The notes: generated by a model from the letters alone, not told the origin. Shown: positions 41,746-55,561, counted from the stretch's first letter. The stretch: 64,000 nucleotides of DNA from Nipponacmea schrenckii (GCA_030562195.1 JAUJPP010000005.1:34955106-35019105), one strand, 5' to 3'. Translations and numbers: made by a program.

Positions 41746-41938
41746 TCTATCTATCTATCTATCCATCTATCTATCTATCTTTCTATCTCTCTATCTATTC
41801 TATCTATCTACCCATCTATTTCCCCCTTTTTATTTCATCTATCTATCTATCGATCTATCTATCTATCTCTCTATCTATTCTATCTATCTACCCATCTATC
41901 CCTCTATATTCATCTATCTATCTATCTATCCATCTATC
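41746..41938. repeat. CTAT microsatellite
   Basis: About 48 imperfect CTAT units with short interruptions. Open frames that read as SIYLSIYL are artefacts of this tract. Confidence 0.95.
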
Positions 41939-41949
41939 GAAGCTATTGC

Positions 41950-43083
41950 CATCTATATATATACCTATCTACAAATTATATACAATAATAACATAATTAT
42001 ATTTCATTGATTGATATGATAGTACTAATGGTATGAAATGTAGAGCAACATAGAAATATATATTAAAACAGAACCTTAAGCACATTTGATTTCTTTTTCA
42101 TATATTTGCTTATACATGAATTGTATGTTATGTACTTTTAAATTGTGATTATATATATTGTAAATTGAATTTATATACTGGGAAATGAATTAAAATAAGC
42201 TTAGCTTGTTTTTAGACCCCCACTCTTAAATTTGTAAAATTGTATAGATAACTGAATAAAGAATATTTTTTTTTAAACATTTAACTTGATCCCAGGGCGT
42301 GTGTATTAATGAATATGGTGGACCAGAAGCAATGACTAAAGAATATTATATTCTATATATGACGATATTTTCAATAAACTATTTAATAATTTAAAAACGC
42401 TGTTAAGCATGTTTCAAGCTTTTTTAGAATTGGATTATGGATATGATTAATTGGTCATTGAGGAATTCTGACAAATAGTTTTGACGCCAAGTTAGGTGCG
42501 CTACATACACGGACTGACGAGAAATCATCGCCTAATCAAGATACATGGTTTTAACTTGCGAGATCAAACATCTATTGTACTAAAGTTAGTACCATTTAGT
42601 CTTTATCAAGGAAACTTATGTATAAGGGTGGGTTATTAGAATTTTAATAAAGGATGATGTTAAATGACTCAGTATAAAATATGACTGTAATTCAATAGAC
42701 ATTTAGTCTGTTATTTTACAGATTTTAACGTAAATTTATAGGTTTATTTGTTATAATACATTTGTTAAAATATATATCTTATTATATACAGCTTTTAATG
42801 TAAAATATACAAACGTAAAATTCCGTGAACAGAGAAATATATATGCATATATGTAATTATATGAAATATGAAATAAATCCAGGATAATCTTTCAGAGTGC
42901 TCTACGTGCACATCCACGGAGCTTTATAGATGATTAGAAAATGAACAATTTCACATAAACAGAATTCTGTGAACAGAGAACTGTATAGTTCCCTTACCAG
43001 CTAATGCTGATATCAAAGACGATCCCAACCAAAGCGTCAAAGAGAGAAACGCTCAACAATGGATCAAATCGTTCGACTTCAAT
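41950..43083. other. No gene seen
   Basis: AT-rich (many TATATA), no recognised element. Confidence 0.5.
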
Positions 43084-44790
43084 ATGACAACGCTGCCCAC
43101 CTCGGAAGAAGAATTACTTCATTGCAGTATTTCTGGATCAATCCCAAGCCGTCGATTCGATTTAGTATGGGTCGATGGTTTACTTTTTAAGAAACAATCT
43201 TGGCATCAAGGGCGTTTGTACCGGTGGATTCTAGACTTTCTAAAGTATCCCCAGATACAAGTCAACGTCTTCTTATTCATCAGTGAAAAGCACTCACTGG
43301 AGAATGAAACCCCAAGGCTTTGTTATCAGCCCTACCCTATTTAGCAAAATGATGAATGATCTTGCTCGGGACTATCTGCATAATAAGAACCAATCGGTCT
43401 TATATGCAGATGATAGTTTACAGATGGACAGGTCAAAATAACACCGTGAAAACTCGCATACAACTGCTCTGAACCCAGTTGTCAAATGGGCAAACGACTG
43501 GGGCTTTAATATTTCGATAACTAAAACTGCCGGGATGCTCTGCAGCAGGCGAACGGACCACAACGGTATTGACATAAGATTGAATGGTGTGAAAATTAGG
43601 CAGGAGAAAACAGTAAAGTTCCTTGGCTTGAATTTGACCATAAGCTTAGTTGGAAAAGACACATTGACTATATTTGTTATCGATCAACAAAAATCTTAAT
43701 TGTTATGCGTTATTTCTCAGGTACCACATTGGGAGCAAACAGAGAAGCATTAATGATGATGTACAGGTCACCTGTTCGCCCAGTTATAGATTATTGTTGC
43801 GTCGCCTATGGTACAGCCTGTAATACCACCCTAAAGAATTTGACGCTCTACAGATAAAAGCCATACGAATTGCCACCAGGGCAGCTATCAGCACGAAGAC
43901 TGCTCAACAGGAAGCGGGAGAAAAACCATTGTATCTTCGGAGGGAGTAGCTCTCTCTCAAATTCTGGGGGAAACTTCAGTATTTGTCTAAGCTGTCCAAC
44001 GTATTCCAAGGAACAAGTAATCGTTGATTTCTTGAGAGAGACCAGCTCGATCAAGTTACCATCAACCAACGACACCTATCAGATATTCCTTTTTTGCAAC
44101 CCAACATTCAACACCTAGCGGATCCAGTCTACCAACAAGCACATGAATCCAGTTGCAGCAAGAGCTCACGATATTGACCTCATTGACTTCAAGTTCCTGG
44201 ACCATTTGAAGATTTACACCGATGGCTCCAGTAGCATAGCTACTGGTTACGGTTTGTGTATCCCGGCAAAAGGCATCAGAATTTGTAAAAGGATACCACC
44301 TCACTAATCAATGTTCACTGCAGAGCTACTTGCCATTAGGGACGCCATAGCATGGCTATCCCTTAACTATACGGAACCTGTCGTAATCTTGTCTGATTCA
44401 TTAAGTAGCCTTCAATCTATCTTTAACTATTTTTTTAATTGCAGTACTTTAATCGAAGTATGATGCACAACTACCAAACCAACAACAACCACCAGATCGA
44501 ACTATCATGGATCCCGTCATCCTAGGAAAAGGTGAAGCATTGCCAAGGACAGTTTGAGTCTAGAAGATATCGAGACTATAGAATTCTCATATGAAGAATT
44601 TTGTAGCCTCGCGTCCTCTAAGATCAATCAGAATTGGGCCAAGGAACCTCAACACCGATAAATACCAGATTAATCCGAAGATACCAAAACAAACCAAAAT
44701 CAATCATCCACCTGGAGCAATCTGCAAACTGGTAACCAGACTACGCACCAACCACGTCTTACGAGACTTTAAAAAATGCAGATAATAGAG
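43084..44790 (+). pseudogene. LINE RT and RNase H remnant (I-like clade)
   Basis: Shifting plus-strand frames give GSVISPTLFSKMMNDLARDY, SVLYADDSLQM (catalytic YADD near 43400), VVKWANDWGFNISITKT, then RPVIDYCCVAYGTA, and later an RNase H domain: KIYTDGSSSIATGYGL, FTAELLAIRDAIAWLSL and ILSDSLSSLQSI (Asp, Glu, Asp). The last piece, RLRTNHVLRDFKKC, is the usual C-terminal region. RNase H after RT is a mark of I-type LINEs. Many frame changes. Confidence 0.8.
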
Positions 44791-44799
44791 AAACATCAT

Positions 44800-47515
44800 A
44801 ATTACTCAGGCACGACCATGGTACAAAAGTTTTATTGAATAGAATTTTATACTCTTTGTTAACATAAGATTTATCGTAGACATCGTTTGCAAACTGAGTG
44901 TTGGTAAGGTACATACTAGGTTGTTGTTGGTAAATGAAAGTTAAATTCTGTTTCAGTCTTATTAAATTTGAATATGACTGCAGGAGTCAAAGAGGGTTCC
45001 CAAGGCACTTCTCTTTAGACCAAAACTCCGTTGTTTATTAGCTTTAATTTCCAATTGAGCAACTTAGGATCATCAAATTGACCTTTTGACCATTCACATT
45101 TCGGCCCTCTCCTCCAACGCTGTTATGTTTTAACTCGAACAAAGATGTATTCAGTGTCTAATGCCCCCCTCCCTCTTTTAAAATAATCCAATGTTCTACG
45201 ACAGCCACTGTATCAAGTAACCGGATTTCATCATTAACAGAGATAATAATATATCAGAATATATGTTGTACCTGACAGATCGTGTCTTGTTCGAAAAATA
45301 TTTTTTGGGAAGAACCGCCGCCCTTTAAATGATATCATCATATTCAAGCTGAGTACGACGATGTAGACCTTAATAAGTGGCTTGATATTTGTGATATATT
45401 GACCATATATTTCGCCTAGTTGGTAATTAGCAAGATTAAAGCCCAGGTATAATGACCCTTCCCATTCATTTTAATCAGAAATAGACACTGTCATCATCGC
45501 CGTCATGTTGTTGCTATGGAATTCGTATCAGTTGTTATACTATACAGATCTGAAATCTGTTGAACAAGGAAAGTCAATTTGTAAAGAATAAACTCTACGT
45601 GTAAGGTAAGAAAATAGACTGGATATTAAAACCTTTTTTGAAAATTCAACTTTGATTTCCAATTGATATAGGGCACAAATTCAGCTTTTCCTAGGACTGA
45701 TCTAAATGAAAATATATAGTCTACATTTAAATTCAAACTTTAAATTAATTTTGAAGACAGTTTTCAATTTTCAGGTCATATAATCATCCTTACACCATCT
45801 TTTATTACTCTAAAAGCAGGAATTTCGTTGCCCATATATACTATAGGACTGTAAATGAAATGAATGGAGTTTCATTACTCTTTTGTACCTTAATGAAGAA
45901 GGGCAATAATAATGATAATTTCTGTGTTAACAAAGGGACATAACTCTTGATTTATCTTTTCCAACATCAAATAAATGTGTCTAATGCTCAATAATTATCT
46001 GTACAACATCAATTTCAAACATAACACAAGCGTGCAAGGTATAATTGATATTTAGTAGCAAAACGGACCATTTTAAAAATGTGTCAAAGTCACTGTGTTA
46101 GCAATATGCAGACTTAAAGACGAAATTGTATGGGTTATTTGTACATATGCAAGGATAGAAACCGGGACCTACTAGTGTAACCTGATCCGTTCACTATTAG
46201 TAACTATTAATTTGTTTGGCACAGATCAGTTACTGATATACGCTCCAACGGTCAGCCTAATTTGGACATGAGAGGTGAGTGGTGTTGGCCAGACAGAGAG
46301 ATATAAGTAAAGTACTTGTCAGAGAAAGGTAAGATATTGGGAGTTAACTGCTGTTCTGAACAGACATGCCAAAATGTAATGGATGATTGATATAATTCTG
46401 TAGTAGTAGTTTTTAGAATTTCTTAATGTGTACATATATATACGCTTGTTGAAGTTCCTGTGTTATATTGTATGAACCTTCAGAGACCCCGTCTGTCTAC
46501 CAATACCAACAACAAATGTTACAATGACACCAGAAACGTTACATTAGAGCAGAAGATTAATGCAATTTAATTTTTTTTTTTTTACACTTGTGAATAAATT
46601 GCCATATTATTATCTTGAAACTTGATATACACTATATATATTGTCTATCTTGTATATTTATATAGATCTTGCATTGAAGCGATACACTGTATATATACGC
46701 TTATGTTTTAACAATAATGTTATTTAATCGGATTAAAGTGCTTGAGAATTGTAAAAGATTATGTAGTGTATAAGATTTGTACGAAAGTAATGGGAATTGA
46801 ATAAACACAAAATTCATGTCACCGCTGATTATAGTAAAACGTAGTTGTTTCAGTGGAGGGAATGCTTGTATGACAGAATGGGTGTACACGATATGAAACA
46901 ATCCTTCAGCGACATTTAGGGGTAGAGATCACATTGAATAACGATAAGAAACCCCTAATTTCTATACATTATCAACTGAAAGGCTACATAAATGAACTAA
47001 ACATGAATGGAATTGTAAATAGATTTTGTATGTTATAGGGACACTGGTAATTAATTGTCATCATTCCAATTTCCAATTAAACCTCTGTGATTTCTGGTAT
47101 CCCACTGAAACGTATTGTTTGATGAGGTCACTAAAAGAGTTTTATTTGATAAGATATAACAATCACTTAGTTTTAGTGGAATTGCAGAAACCACAGGCGT
47201 CGGTGAAAATTGATGCTATCATCGTCCCCGATACACATACACAATTTAGAAAATGTCTTCACAATCCCTTTAAGTCAATATATAACACAGATAAACGCAG
47301 TTAAAGCTAGGATCGCCTATTAACAAAAATTACGTAAGTTGTTAAAGGCTATATTGTAAATTATCTGCAGAGACCTTGTAAAATTATTTATATTGTAACA
47401 TGATTTATAAAAGATCAGTATATGGATAATAAAGGAGCGGATACACCTGGTACGATGACTGCCGTGGAAATTATTGCAGAACCATAGCCGCGTTTACATG
47501 CCTTGACATACAATT
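44800..47515. other. No gene seen
   Basis: Mostly unique-looking AT-rich DNA. GTGTAAGGTAAGAA near 45600 and GAAAGGTAAGAT near 46327 fit splice donors, but no exons can be tied to them. A 75-bp stretch at about 47195-47270 (GTCCCCGATACACATACA) recurs at about 54430-54510. Confidence 0.4.
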
Positions 47516-47539
47516 ATAGAAAAGCTTCGAACTTAAATG

Positions 47540-49937
47540 TGCCGTCACCCCATCCGTCCGTCCGTCTGTCCACAATTGCTTGTAAACACTTTAGAGGGCG
47601 CAATTCTTAACGTATTTTGATGAAACTTGATATGAGTGTTTATGATCACGCAAGGATGAACCCTATTGAAATCAGCGAAATCGGAAAAGATTTAGTATGA
47701 GTTCTTGCCCTTGTTCTTGAATGGCTCGTAAATACTCTATAATGTGCAATTCTTAACGGATTTTGATGAAACTTGGTGCGAGAGTTTGTTATAACTCAAG
47801 GATGAATCCTATTGAAAATCAGCGAAATAGAAAAATATTTAATTATAAGTTATAGACCTTGTTCTTGAAAACGCAATCAATTCTTAATGGATTTTTCATG
47901 AAACTTGGCTTAAATATTTGTTATCACCCAAGGATGACCCCTATTGAAAATCAGTTAAATCGAAAAATATTTAGTGTTAGTTATTACCCTTGTTTTTGAA
48001 AACGCATTCAACTTTTTGGCTTATAAACACTTTAGAAGGCACAGTTCATGATCAATGTTGACAAACTAGCCCTATTGAAAATAAAAAATATCAAAATATA
48101 TCTAATATGAATTATTGCCCTTGTTCTTTAAAACGTGTTCGATTTTTGTCTCGTAAACACTCTACATGGCACAATTCTTGACCAATTTTGATGAAACTTG
48201 GTGAGAGAGTGTGTTATAACTCAAGGATGAACCCTATTGAAAATCAATGAAATCAAAAAATATTTAGTATGAGTTATTGCCCTTGTTCCTTAAAATGTGT
48301 TTGATTTTTGTCTTGTAAACACTCTACATGGCACAATTCTTGACCGATTTTTATGAAACTTGTGGAATTTTATAGCTGAATGAGTGCTTATATTTCGTCC
48401 CACATGAATCGGCGTTTCTGTCGTCACGTCCTATCTTGTCGTCGTTATCGGTCACTTGGAGTTATATCAAACGTGTTCAACTAAATTCATCCCTTGGGTT
48501 TTAAAGAACAAGGGCAATAACTATATTAATATTTTGTATATTTCATTCAAAATCCTTGAATGATTTTAAAGAACAAGGGCAAAATTCATTTGAATATTTT
48601 ACGTGATATTTCTGTTTTCAATAGGGTTCATCCTTGATATTATTATTTAAAATTTCAGCAAGTTTCTGCAAAATCTGTAATCATTGTGCCTTCTAAAGTT
48701 TTAACAAGGGCAAAATATTACTGATATTTTTGTTTTCAATAGGGTTCATCTTAGTGATATTAAATATTTCAGCAATTTAGTCAAAATCGGTAAATCAATG
48801 TGCCAAAAATCGAAATTTTTAAAAACAAGGGCAATAACTAATACGTATATATTTTGAATTTTCAATAGGGTTCATCCTTGAGTGATATTAACAATTTCAG
48901 CAAAGTTTTGTCAAAATCGGTCAATAATTGTGCCTTTAAGAGTGTTTCAAAAACAAATGGAACACATTTTAAAACAAGGGCCATACGTAATATATTTTTC
49001 AATATTTAATTTTCAATAGGGTTCATCTTTAGGTGATACAAATACTCATGCCAAGTTACGTCAAAATCGCTCAATAATTGTGACTTGTAGAGTGTTTACA
49101 AGGCAAAAATCGAACACATTTTATAAACAAGGGCACATTATATATTTAATATTTAACTGTATTTCAAAGGGTTCATCCTTTGGTGATATTCAACAATTTC
49201 AGCAAGTTTTGTCAAAATCGTCAATAATTGTGCTTTGTAGAGTGTTTACAAGCCAAAATTGAACACGTTTTCAAAAACAAGGGCAAATTAACTGATATTT
49301 AATTTTTCTCGATTTAACTGAATTTCAATAGGGTTCATCCTTGGGATATACAAATACTCATGCAAGTTCTTTCAAATCGGTCAATAACTGTTCTTGTAGA
49401 GTGTTTACAAGGCATAAATTAACCTTTTAAAGAACAAGGGCAATAATTATTAATATATTTCGATATTTCTGTTTTCAAAGGGTTTATCCTTGGGGATAGT
49501 TAAATCACTTTCAAGCCAAGTTTCATCAAAATCCATTAAGAATTGTTCTCTCAAGAGTGTTTACAAGATAAAATTGAACGCGTTTTTAAGAACAAGGGCA
49601 ATAACTCATACTAATGTTTTTTCGATTTCACTGATTTTCAATAGGGTTTATCCTTGAGTTATAACATACTCTCACACCAATTTTCATCAAAATCAGTCAA
49701 GGATTGCACGTTGTAGAGTGTTTACGAGCCATTCAAGAACAAGGGCAAGAACTCATACTAAATTTTTTTCGATTTCGCCGTGATCATTAACACTCATATC
49801 AAGTTTCATCTAAATCCGTCAAGAATTGCACCATGTAGAGTGTTTACGAGCAATTGTGGACAGACGGACGGATCGACGGACGGACGGATGGGGTGACTAC
49901 AATATACGCCCCCCCCCCCCATTTCATATGGGCGTAT
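47540..49937. repeat. 2.4-kb imperfect palindrome of ~155-bp repeat units
   Basis: Five or six forward units (47540-48365: CTCGTAAACACTCTA, CAATTCTTGACC, GATGAAACTTGG, AGGATGAACCCTATTGAAA, TATTGCCCTTGTTC) face about nine reversed units (48500-49870) around a 110-bp unrelated centre. GGAC-rich tracts and, on the right, the hairpin 49904-49937 mark the outer ends. Confidence 0.85.
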
Positions 49938-50519
49938 AAAAATACTGAAAATCTGTAATGAGTTATTGCCTTGTTATTAGGTATAATTCTTGACTGATTT
50001 TAAGGAAACTTAGTAATATTGTAGATTTATCACCCTAGAAAAGAAGTATATGTATATTTTATTTCTTATTCAAAATCAATGCTGCCAGTGGGCGTATATT
50101 ACCTTGCTTGGCAAGCTATCTTTGTTATTTTAATGTGTCGATTATACTGCATCGATTATACTACATCAAAGACCGAACTAGATATCTTACCTATTTCATA
50201 CATTTACTCCTTAGCATTAAACCATGTTAAGCTCTGACATGGTTACATACACCCACACATCCGCATTGTTAAATAATTTTTCCTGTGCTTTATAGCATTT
50301 ATATATAAACAAAATTTTGGAATGTGTAATAATTTTAATGTATGTTTACATTAATCTACACAGCAGCTTTCGTAATCAATTTTTGGAAAAAAGATAATTA
50401 GATTACAGGAAATAGTGTTTAAACAAAGTTGTAACAGTCTTCATAATCTCAAAAAATGTTATAAAGTATTTGTTAGCCAACTCGCTTTTTATTTAATCTC
50501 ATTCCTCAAATTCGAACTT

Positions 50520-51075
50520 GACCAAATTGACTTGTCAATTCCAATGCTCACACAAGTTTCATCTAAATCCAGCTTCTATTGCATCCATAATACAATTTGA
50601 CGCGATTTTATAAAGTCAATGGCAATAACTCAAAAACTGTTTATTTAAATTGTCAAATTTGAACATGACCACCGCCTTATCAAGTCAAATGTTCAAACCA
50701 AGTTTCAATATAAGTGAAGGTTCTATTGCCCCTCTTTTTTAATTTTGATGCGATTTTTTTAAGTCAAGAGCAATAACTCAAAGACCGTTTATCGCAAAAT
50801 CGTCAAATACATTTCATCACCGTCTAATCAATTCCAATGCTCACACCAAGTTCCATCCAAATTGTAGCTTTTATTGTACCAACATTCAAAAACCGTTCAT
50901 CGAAAAATCGTCAAATTAGAACTTGAACGCCGTCTTATAAATTCAATGCTGACACCAAGTTTCTTTAAAATCCATTGGAAATTGTAGCTTCTATTGTGCC
51001 AACAACATACGTTGACGGACGGACCGACGAACAGGGGCGACGACAATATACGTCCACATATTCATGTGGGCATAT
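50520..51075 (+). repeat. Related dispersed repeat with terminal hairpin
   Basis: Three or four units with CCAATGCTCACACAAGTTTC and AGCTTCTATTG, then a GGAC-rich tract and the hairpin ATACGTCCACAT/ATGTGGGCATAT at 51048-51075. Confidence 0.75.
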
Positions 51076-51799
51076 AAAACCTTACGCACATACTTTCAAT
51101 AATAATCTTTCAAATAAATATTAAAAGTATAGATAAATAAGATAATTTTATGGATAGAAATTTCGAGAATAATTATTTCTCTCGACATATAATGGTGGAA
51201 TTCAAACTGTAAGCAGGAATATAATGAATATAATTATTTAAGTTGTTAATACACTGTAAATACGTCTTCACAGGCAATAAAGATGTCCGATTTGCTGAAA
51301 GAACGTTAAGACAAATGCATACTATGTTAGTTTCCAATTGAATATAGATCAAATTAATCATGATCACTCTAATCTGGGATATGGTTCTGTGGTTATTTTG
51401 ATCTATTGCGAATAATATCGCAATGTCATGCTACCATACAATAAACATCGAATTCAAGTAAATCCACCAAGAAATATCCCAAAACTCGTATTTTCCATAA
51501 TATAATTTTTCATATATGTTTTTAACTATTAAGCAGCGGTGTGACTTCCTGTGAGTCCTTGATTTAACCTAATAAGGCGATAATCTGATATTATAAAATG
51601 TAAACATTTATTTGTCTAACTAATCAGTTGTCCGTTGTTAGCTATTCTGACAGTTGTGTAATACTAATAATGGGATTAGTTGACGTCAGGTTACTTGTTA
51701 TTAGTTAGTATACAATCTGGGAGTTTCGTTGCATTCCCTAGTGATCCACGTAACAACTATTACTATAGATACCCTTTTCATTCCGGTATTTAATGTAAC

Positions 51800-51896
51800 T
51801 AATTTGCCACTAAACTATCATTCTGAGTTCGTTCTCTCAACTGAAAGGTGTCTAGTTAACCATTAATTTTCTTATTCGGATTTAATTGTCGATAAC
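51800..51896 (+). other. Putative 5' UTR exon of the CAAX-protein gene
   Basis: A strong donor, GATAACGTAAGTG, ends at 51896 and pairs by position with the acceptor TTATTATTACAG at 52402, giving a 506-bp intron. The left limit is a guess. Confidence 0.35.
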
Positions 51897-52433
51897 GTAA
51901 GTGTTCCCACCACATTTTATGAAAACTAACAGTTTAGCTTACTTAATGTGCGAACTGTTTTGTATTGTATTCAACGATACCACTCCAAATAGCTTTGGAA
52001 ATTTGACACAAGGGACAGGATTCTTGATATACTTTTTCGTAATAAGATATCAGTGTTCCAGTCATTTGTTACTGTATTTAAGAAAGTCATTTTTTTTTAA
52101 TTATGAAATTGAACATTGGTAAGAGGGAACCATGTAAGATACATAAAATAACGTAATCCTAATTGATAATCGAGTCCTTTTGATCGTCAGATGGGTTTTC
52201 TGCATATGCATAGACGTATTTAGTAATAGTTGAGTAATGATGGGCCTGCTGTAAATAATCCGGCGAAGCACCAAGAAGAATTTATACAGTTTACCCTCAG
52301 TAACTACCACCAGTCTTTTACTAAATATCCCACGAGTTTGTCATTTCATTCCCTATTTTATATGAAAAAAATAGTTAATTACCTATATTCTTATTATTAC
52401 AGGTCGAGTTTCCCATTGCCAATCCCTTCCATC

Positions 52434-53618
52434 ATGTCGTCTGTTGAGACTGAAATTACCCCCGGAAACGACGCCGGGGTTCCCGAAACACCAGATACAA
52501 CCGGAACTATAGAAAAGACTAAAACTCCAGAGCCAACTGGAGAAACACCAGAAAAGACGAAAACACCTGAGCCCACAGAAGCAACTGAAAATACATCTTC
52601 AGAACCAGCATCAACTGAAACGTCTCAGCAACCCGAGGTTATAGTTACAATTGATAAACCGGATACCCCAGTTCCATGTGAGGTATCAAATGAACAAAAC
52701 GAAGCAACCGAGAGAACCAAAACCCCAGAGCCAGTGGAAACAACTGATTCTGTAGAGACAGAGCAACCAACAGAAGAAACTCCAAAAAGCGAAACCGAAT
52801 CACAACCAGAAACTGCTACTAAGGCAGATACTGTAGATGCGCCTATAGAAATCCCTGATGATGCCAGAGCAGATACAGAAAACACTCATGGTGAAGGTAC
52901 TGATTCTATTAAAGATGTTGATGCCGTGGTGGACGAACTTTTGCAAGATAAGGAGCTTGAAGCCCGACAGAAAACTCCAACCGAAGAAAGAGCTACTGAT
53001 GTAGATACTACTGACGGTTCTAATACTGCTACAAAGGAAAATAGAAGTACCGAGGTTGAACCCGAAACACGTGGAGAAGATCGATCTGATGCACCAAAAC
53101 AAGATTCAGAAGGACGCGGTGATGATGGTGTCGATGATGCCACATCTGCTCCCAAATCTTCCATTGGAGACCACGACGCACAAAAAGATGCAATGACCAA
53201 ACTCGTAGACGAGAAAACAAGGCTAGAATGTGAATACAACGAGATGAAATCACAGTTAGCAGCATTAAAGGAGAACTACACAAAAATGGAAGAAGAAGTC
53301 GAAACTGTAAACACATCTAGAAAGGAACAAGATAGTTATATACAATCTTTAAAAACAGATATTACCAAGTTGAAAGAATATGAAGATTGGGGCAAAGACA
53401 ACGAACAGAAGTTTAAAGACGTTCAAACCAAGCTGACGAGTTTAGCTGAAGCTGAAGATAACAAAAACAAAATGATACAAGATTTGGAAAAACAGTTAAG
53501 TGAAGCCAAAGACAAACTGAAAAATGCAGAGCAAAAGGTTGAAGAGCAAGAGGCGTCCGCTAGTAGATCAGGCGAATCAAAGGAACAAGAAAAGTCTAGA
53601 ACCTGCAACGTTATGTAA
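52434..53618 (+). CDS. Acidic disordered coiled-coil protein with C-terminal CAAX box
   Basis: 394 residues. ATG 52434 is preferred over the upstream in-frame ATGs because an acceptor (ACAG at 52399-52402) lies 31 bp before it, so the upstream frame is intron. Residues 1-250 are Glu/Thr/Pro-rich, with KTKTPEP repeats at 28-34, 41-47 and 94-100, and should be disordered. Residues 250-372 form a long coiled coil (heptads in LVDEKTRLECEYNEMKSQLA). The end, SRTCNVM, is a CAAX box (Cys391, X = Met), predicted to be farnesylated and membrane-anchored. No family is recognised; paralemmin-like proteins share the coiled coil plus CAAX design only loosely. Codon use and lack of damage fit a host gene. 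Confidence 0.85.
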   Translation: MSSVETEITPGNDAGVPETPDTTGTIEKTKTPEPTGETPEKTKTPEPTEATENTSSEPASTETSQQPEVIVTIDKPDTPVPCEVSNEQNEATERTKTPEPVETTDSVETEQPTEETPKSETESQPETATKADTVDAPIEIPDDARADTENTHGEGTDSIKDVDAVVDELLQDKELEARQKTPTEERATDVDTTDGSNTATKENRSTEVEPETRGEDRSDAPKQDSEGRGDDGVDDATSAPKSSIGDHDAQKDAMTKLVDEKTRLECEYNEMKSQLAALKENYTKMEEEVETVNTSRKEQDSYIQSLKTDITKLKEYEDWGKDNEQKFKDVQTKLTSLAEAEDNKNKMIQDLEKQLSEAKDKLKNAEQKVEEQEASASRSGESKEQEKSRTCNVM

Positions 53619-55561
53619 AATTATCAAAATTGGACGGGTATCTTTGAATTCATTTAACACAAATTTGTCCGCAATCATCATTTGAAACGACTACCTGTTG
53701 AATTAAACTAAATGTACATTTTTGACAATTCATATTTTGAATGAACTGTGGTTCTTTTGAATTTTTGGTGTTCAAGACGTTCATTCGGCGGTATTATGTG
53801 AAACTGGATATATATAAATATATATATTATATAAAAGATTGAATTATATTTTAAGTAGAATCTCCGAAAGGAATATCGATTGATTATGTTATCGAAAAGG
53901 TAAGCTTGCCTATATAAACTAACAGCACAAGCTAGAATTTCTTTCATAGTGTTATTTTTTTTTTTTTTTTTTTTTTGTACTCAAATTTTAGAATAATACG
54001 TGATACTGTAACCTGTCTTTCATTTACGTGCAACATTTCTGAATTTTACTGTAAATATTGATTCAAATAATTTATTTATTCATACTGTATTATTTATAAA
54101 ATATTATTTCATTTCTATCTAAGTATATAATAGGTTGTACACTGATCATTTCCCCATTCTCTTAACCACTCATCTGACTCATGTCGGTAATAGCATACGT
54201 TCATATTCTTCTCCTACGACTCCTCTACGACTGTCGTATGTAGAATAGTAAAAAAAAACATAATTATGTAACATTCCAAATTTTCAGTCAGATGTCTGGT
54301 TCCTGCTATTTCAATCAACAAAACATCTGCTCATATCACATACGACCTTCTGTGATGGTGACGTCATAAAACGCGTCGTCTTAGTTTTTGCAACCACCAA
54401 ACACGTACGATTAAAATTGGAATGGTGCAAATCGATGCTTTCAGTATCCCCGATACACATACAATGTTTAAAACATCTCTTAACAATTTCTTAATTGAAT
54501 CCATATTTTCATTTTCCAATTTGACTTAAAATCCGATTTCAAAGAGGGTGGGGGGGGGGTGGTCCAACCGCAAAACTGGCCAACTGGAAGTGGAAGTAAA
54601 TTATGGCATATCTTGATTTTTTAAAATTGAATCTACGAATCGGATCAAGGAAAGTAGTGGAGGAATATTAAAAATTTCAATGAAAGAAGCCCCCCCCCCC
54701 TTTACCAATCCCATAAAATATAGTTGCTTTCGATCACTATTCCTCTTGGGCCTCAACAAACCAACAAACGTTCACAGCTTAAAAATTTCAGCTTGTATCA
54801 TCAAGTATACAACTTGTTTGATCACGTATACATATTGAATATTTAAATGATCTAAGGGAGCTAACAACTACAGAAATAAACTCCAGCGAAATTATTCAAA
54901 ATAATGAAATCGTCATAATAATGGAAGACAATCATCACTCCATAATCATCTCTAGCAATATTTCAAATCAAAACAAAACCCAAGAAAAGGATGTCAATTG
55001 TCGAAATGATTAATTTGACAAAACAACAACTCCAATCATCGTAAAGCAAAAAAGATGGAGAGTACGGTAAATTAGTTAGACAACAGTGTTGATCTTGTGG
55101 CCAAACAGTGTGTTCCCAAACCCTATATCCCATGTATTTCCCAATTACGTATTCTGGGTTGTAAACAGGATATCATGATACATGAATAGAAGTAGCATAT
55201 TTTTTTATAATAAAACAACCAAAATTAATCTACATGTAACTCTAGTACTAGTAGTACTCATAGTGTAACGTCATTTCCAGAGTCTTAATGGGTTTCTATG
55301 CATTCTTTACCTCATAAAATATCTAAACCTCGTATGTTCAATGAATGTGACCACAGTGTTCCATCCACTTATATGTGGTTGCTCATATGGTGGCTACATG
55401 GATTTTCTAGTTTCTCCATTTAGTGCTCTTTTGATAACAATAATTTCGTCACTGTTTACGACCTATATACACGCATCTCATATTATAAATATCAGCATCC
55501 AGACGCTATAAGAATAACATTCATAACTTAGTGTAGCGAAGTTCTGCAGTTATCTCGTTCA
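53619..55561. other. 3' UTR of the CAAX gene, then no gene
   Basis: No clear AATAAA close to the stop. T-run at 53957-53976, G-run near 54550, C-run near 54691. A repeat piece at about 54430-54510 is shared with 47.2 kb. Confidence 0.45.

Noticed and set aside
41714..42010. Frames rich in Ile-Tyr-Leu-Ser
   Set aside because: CTAT microsatellite.
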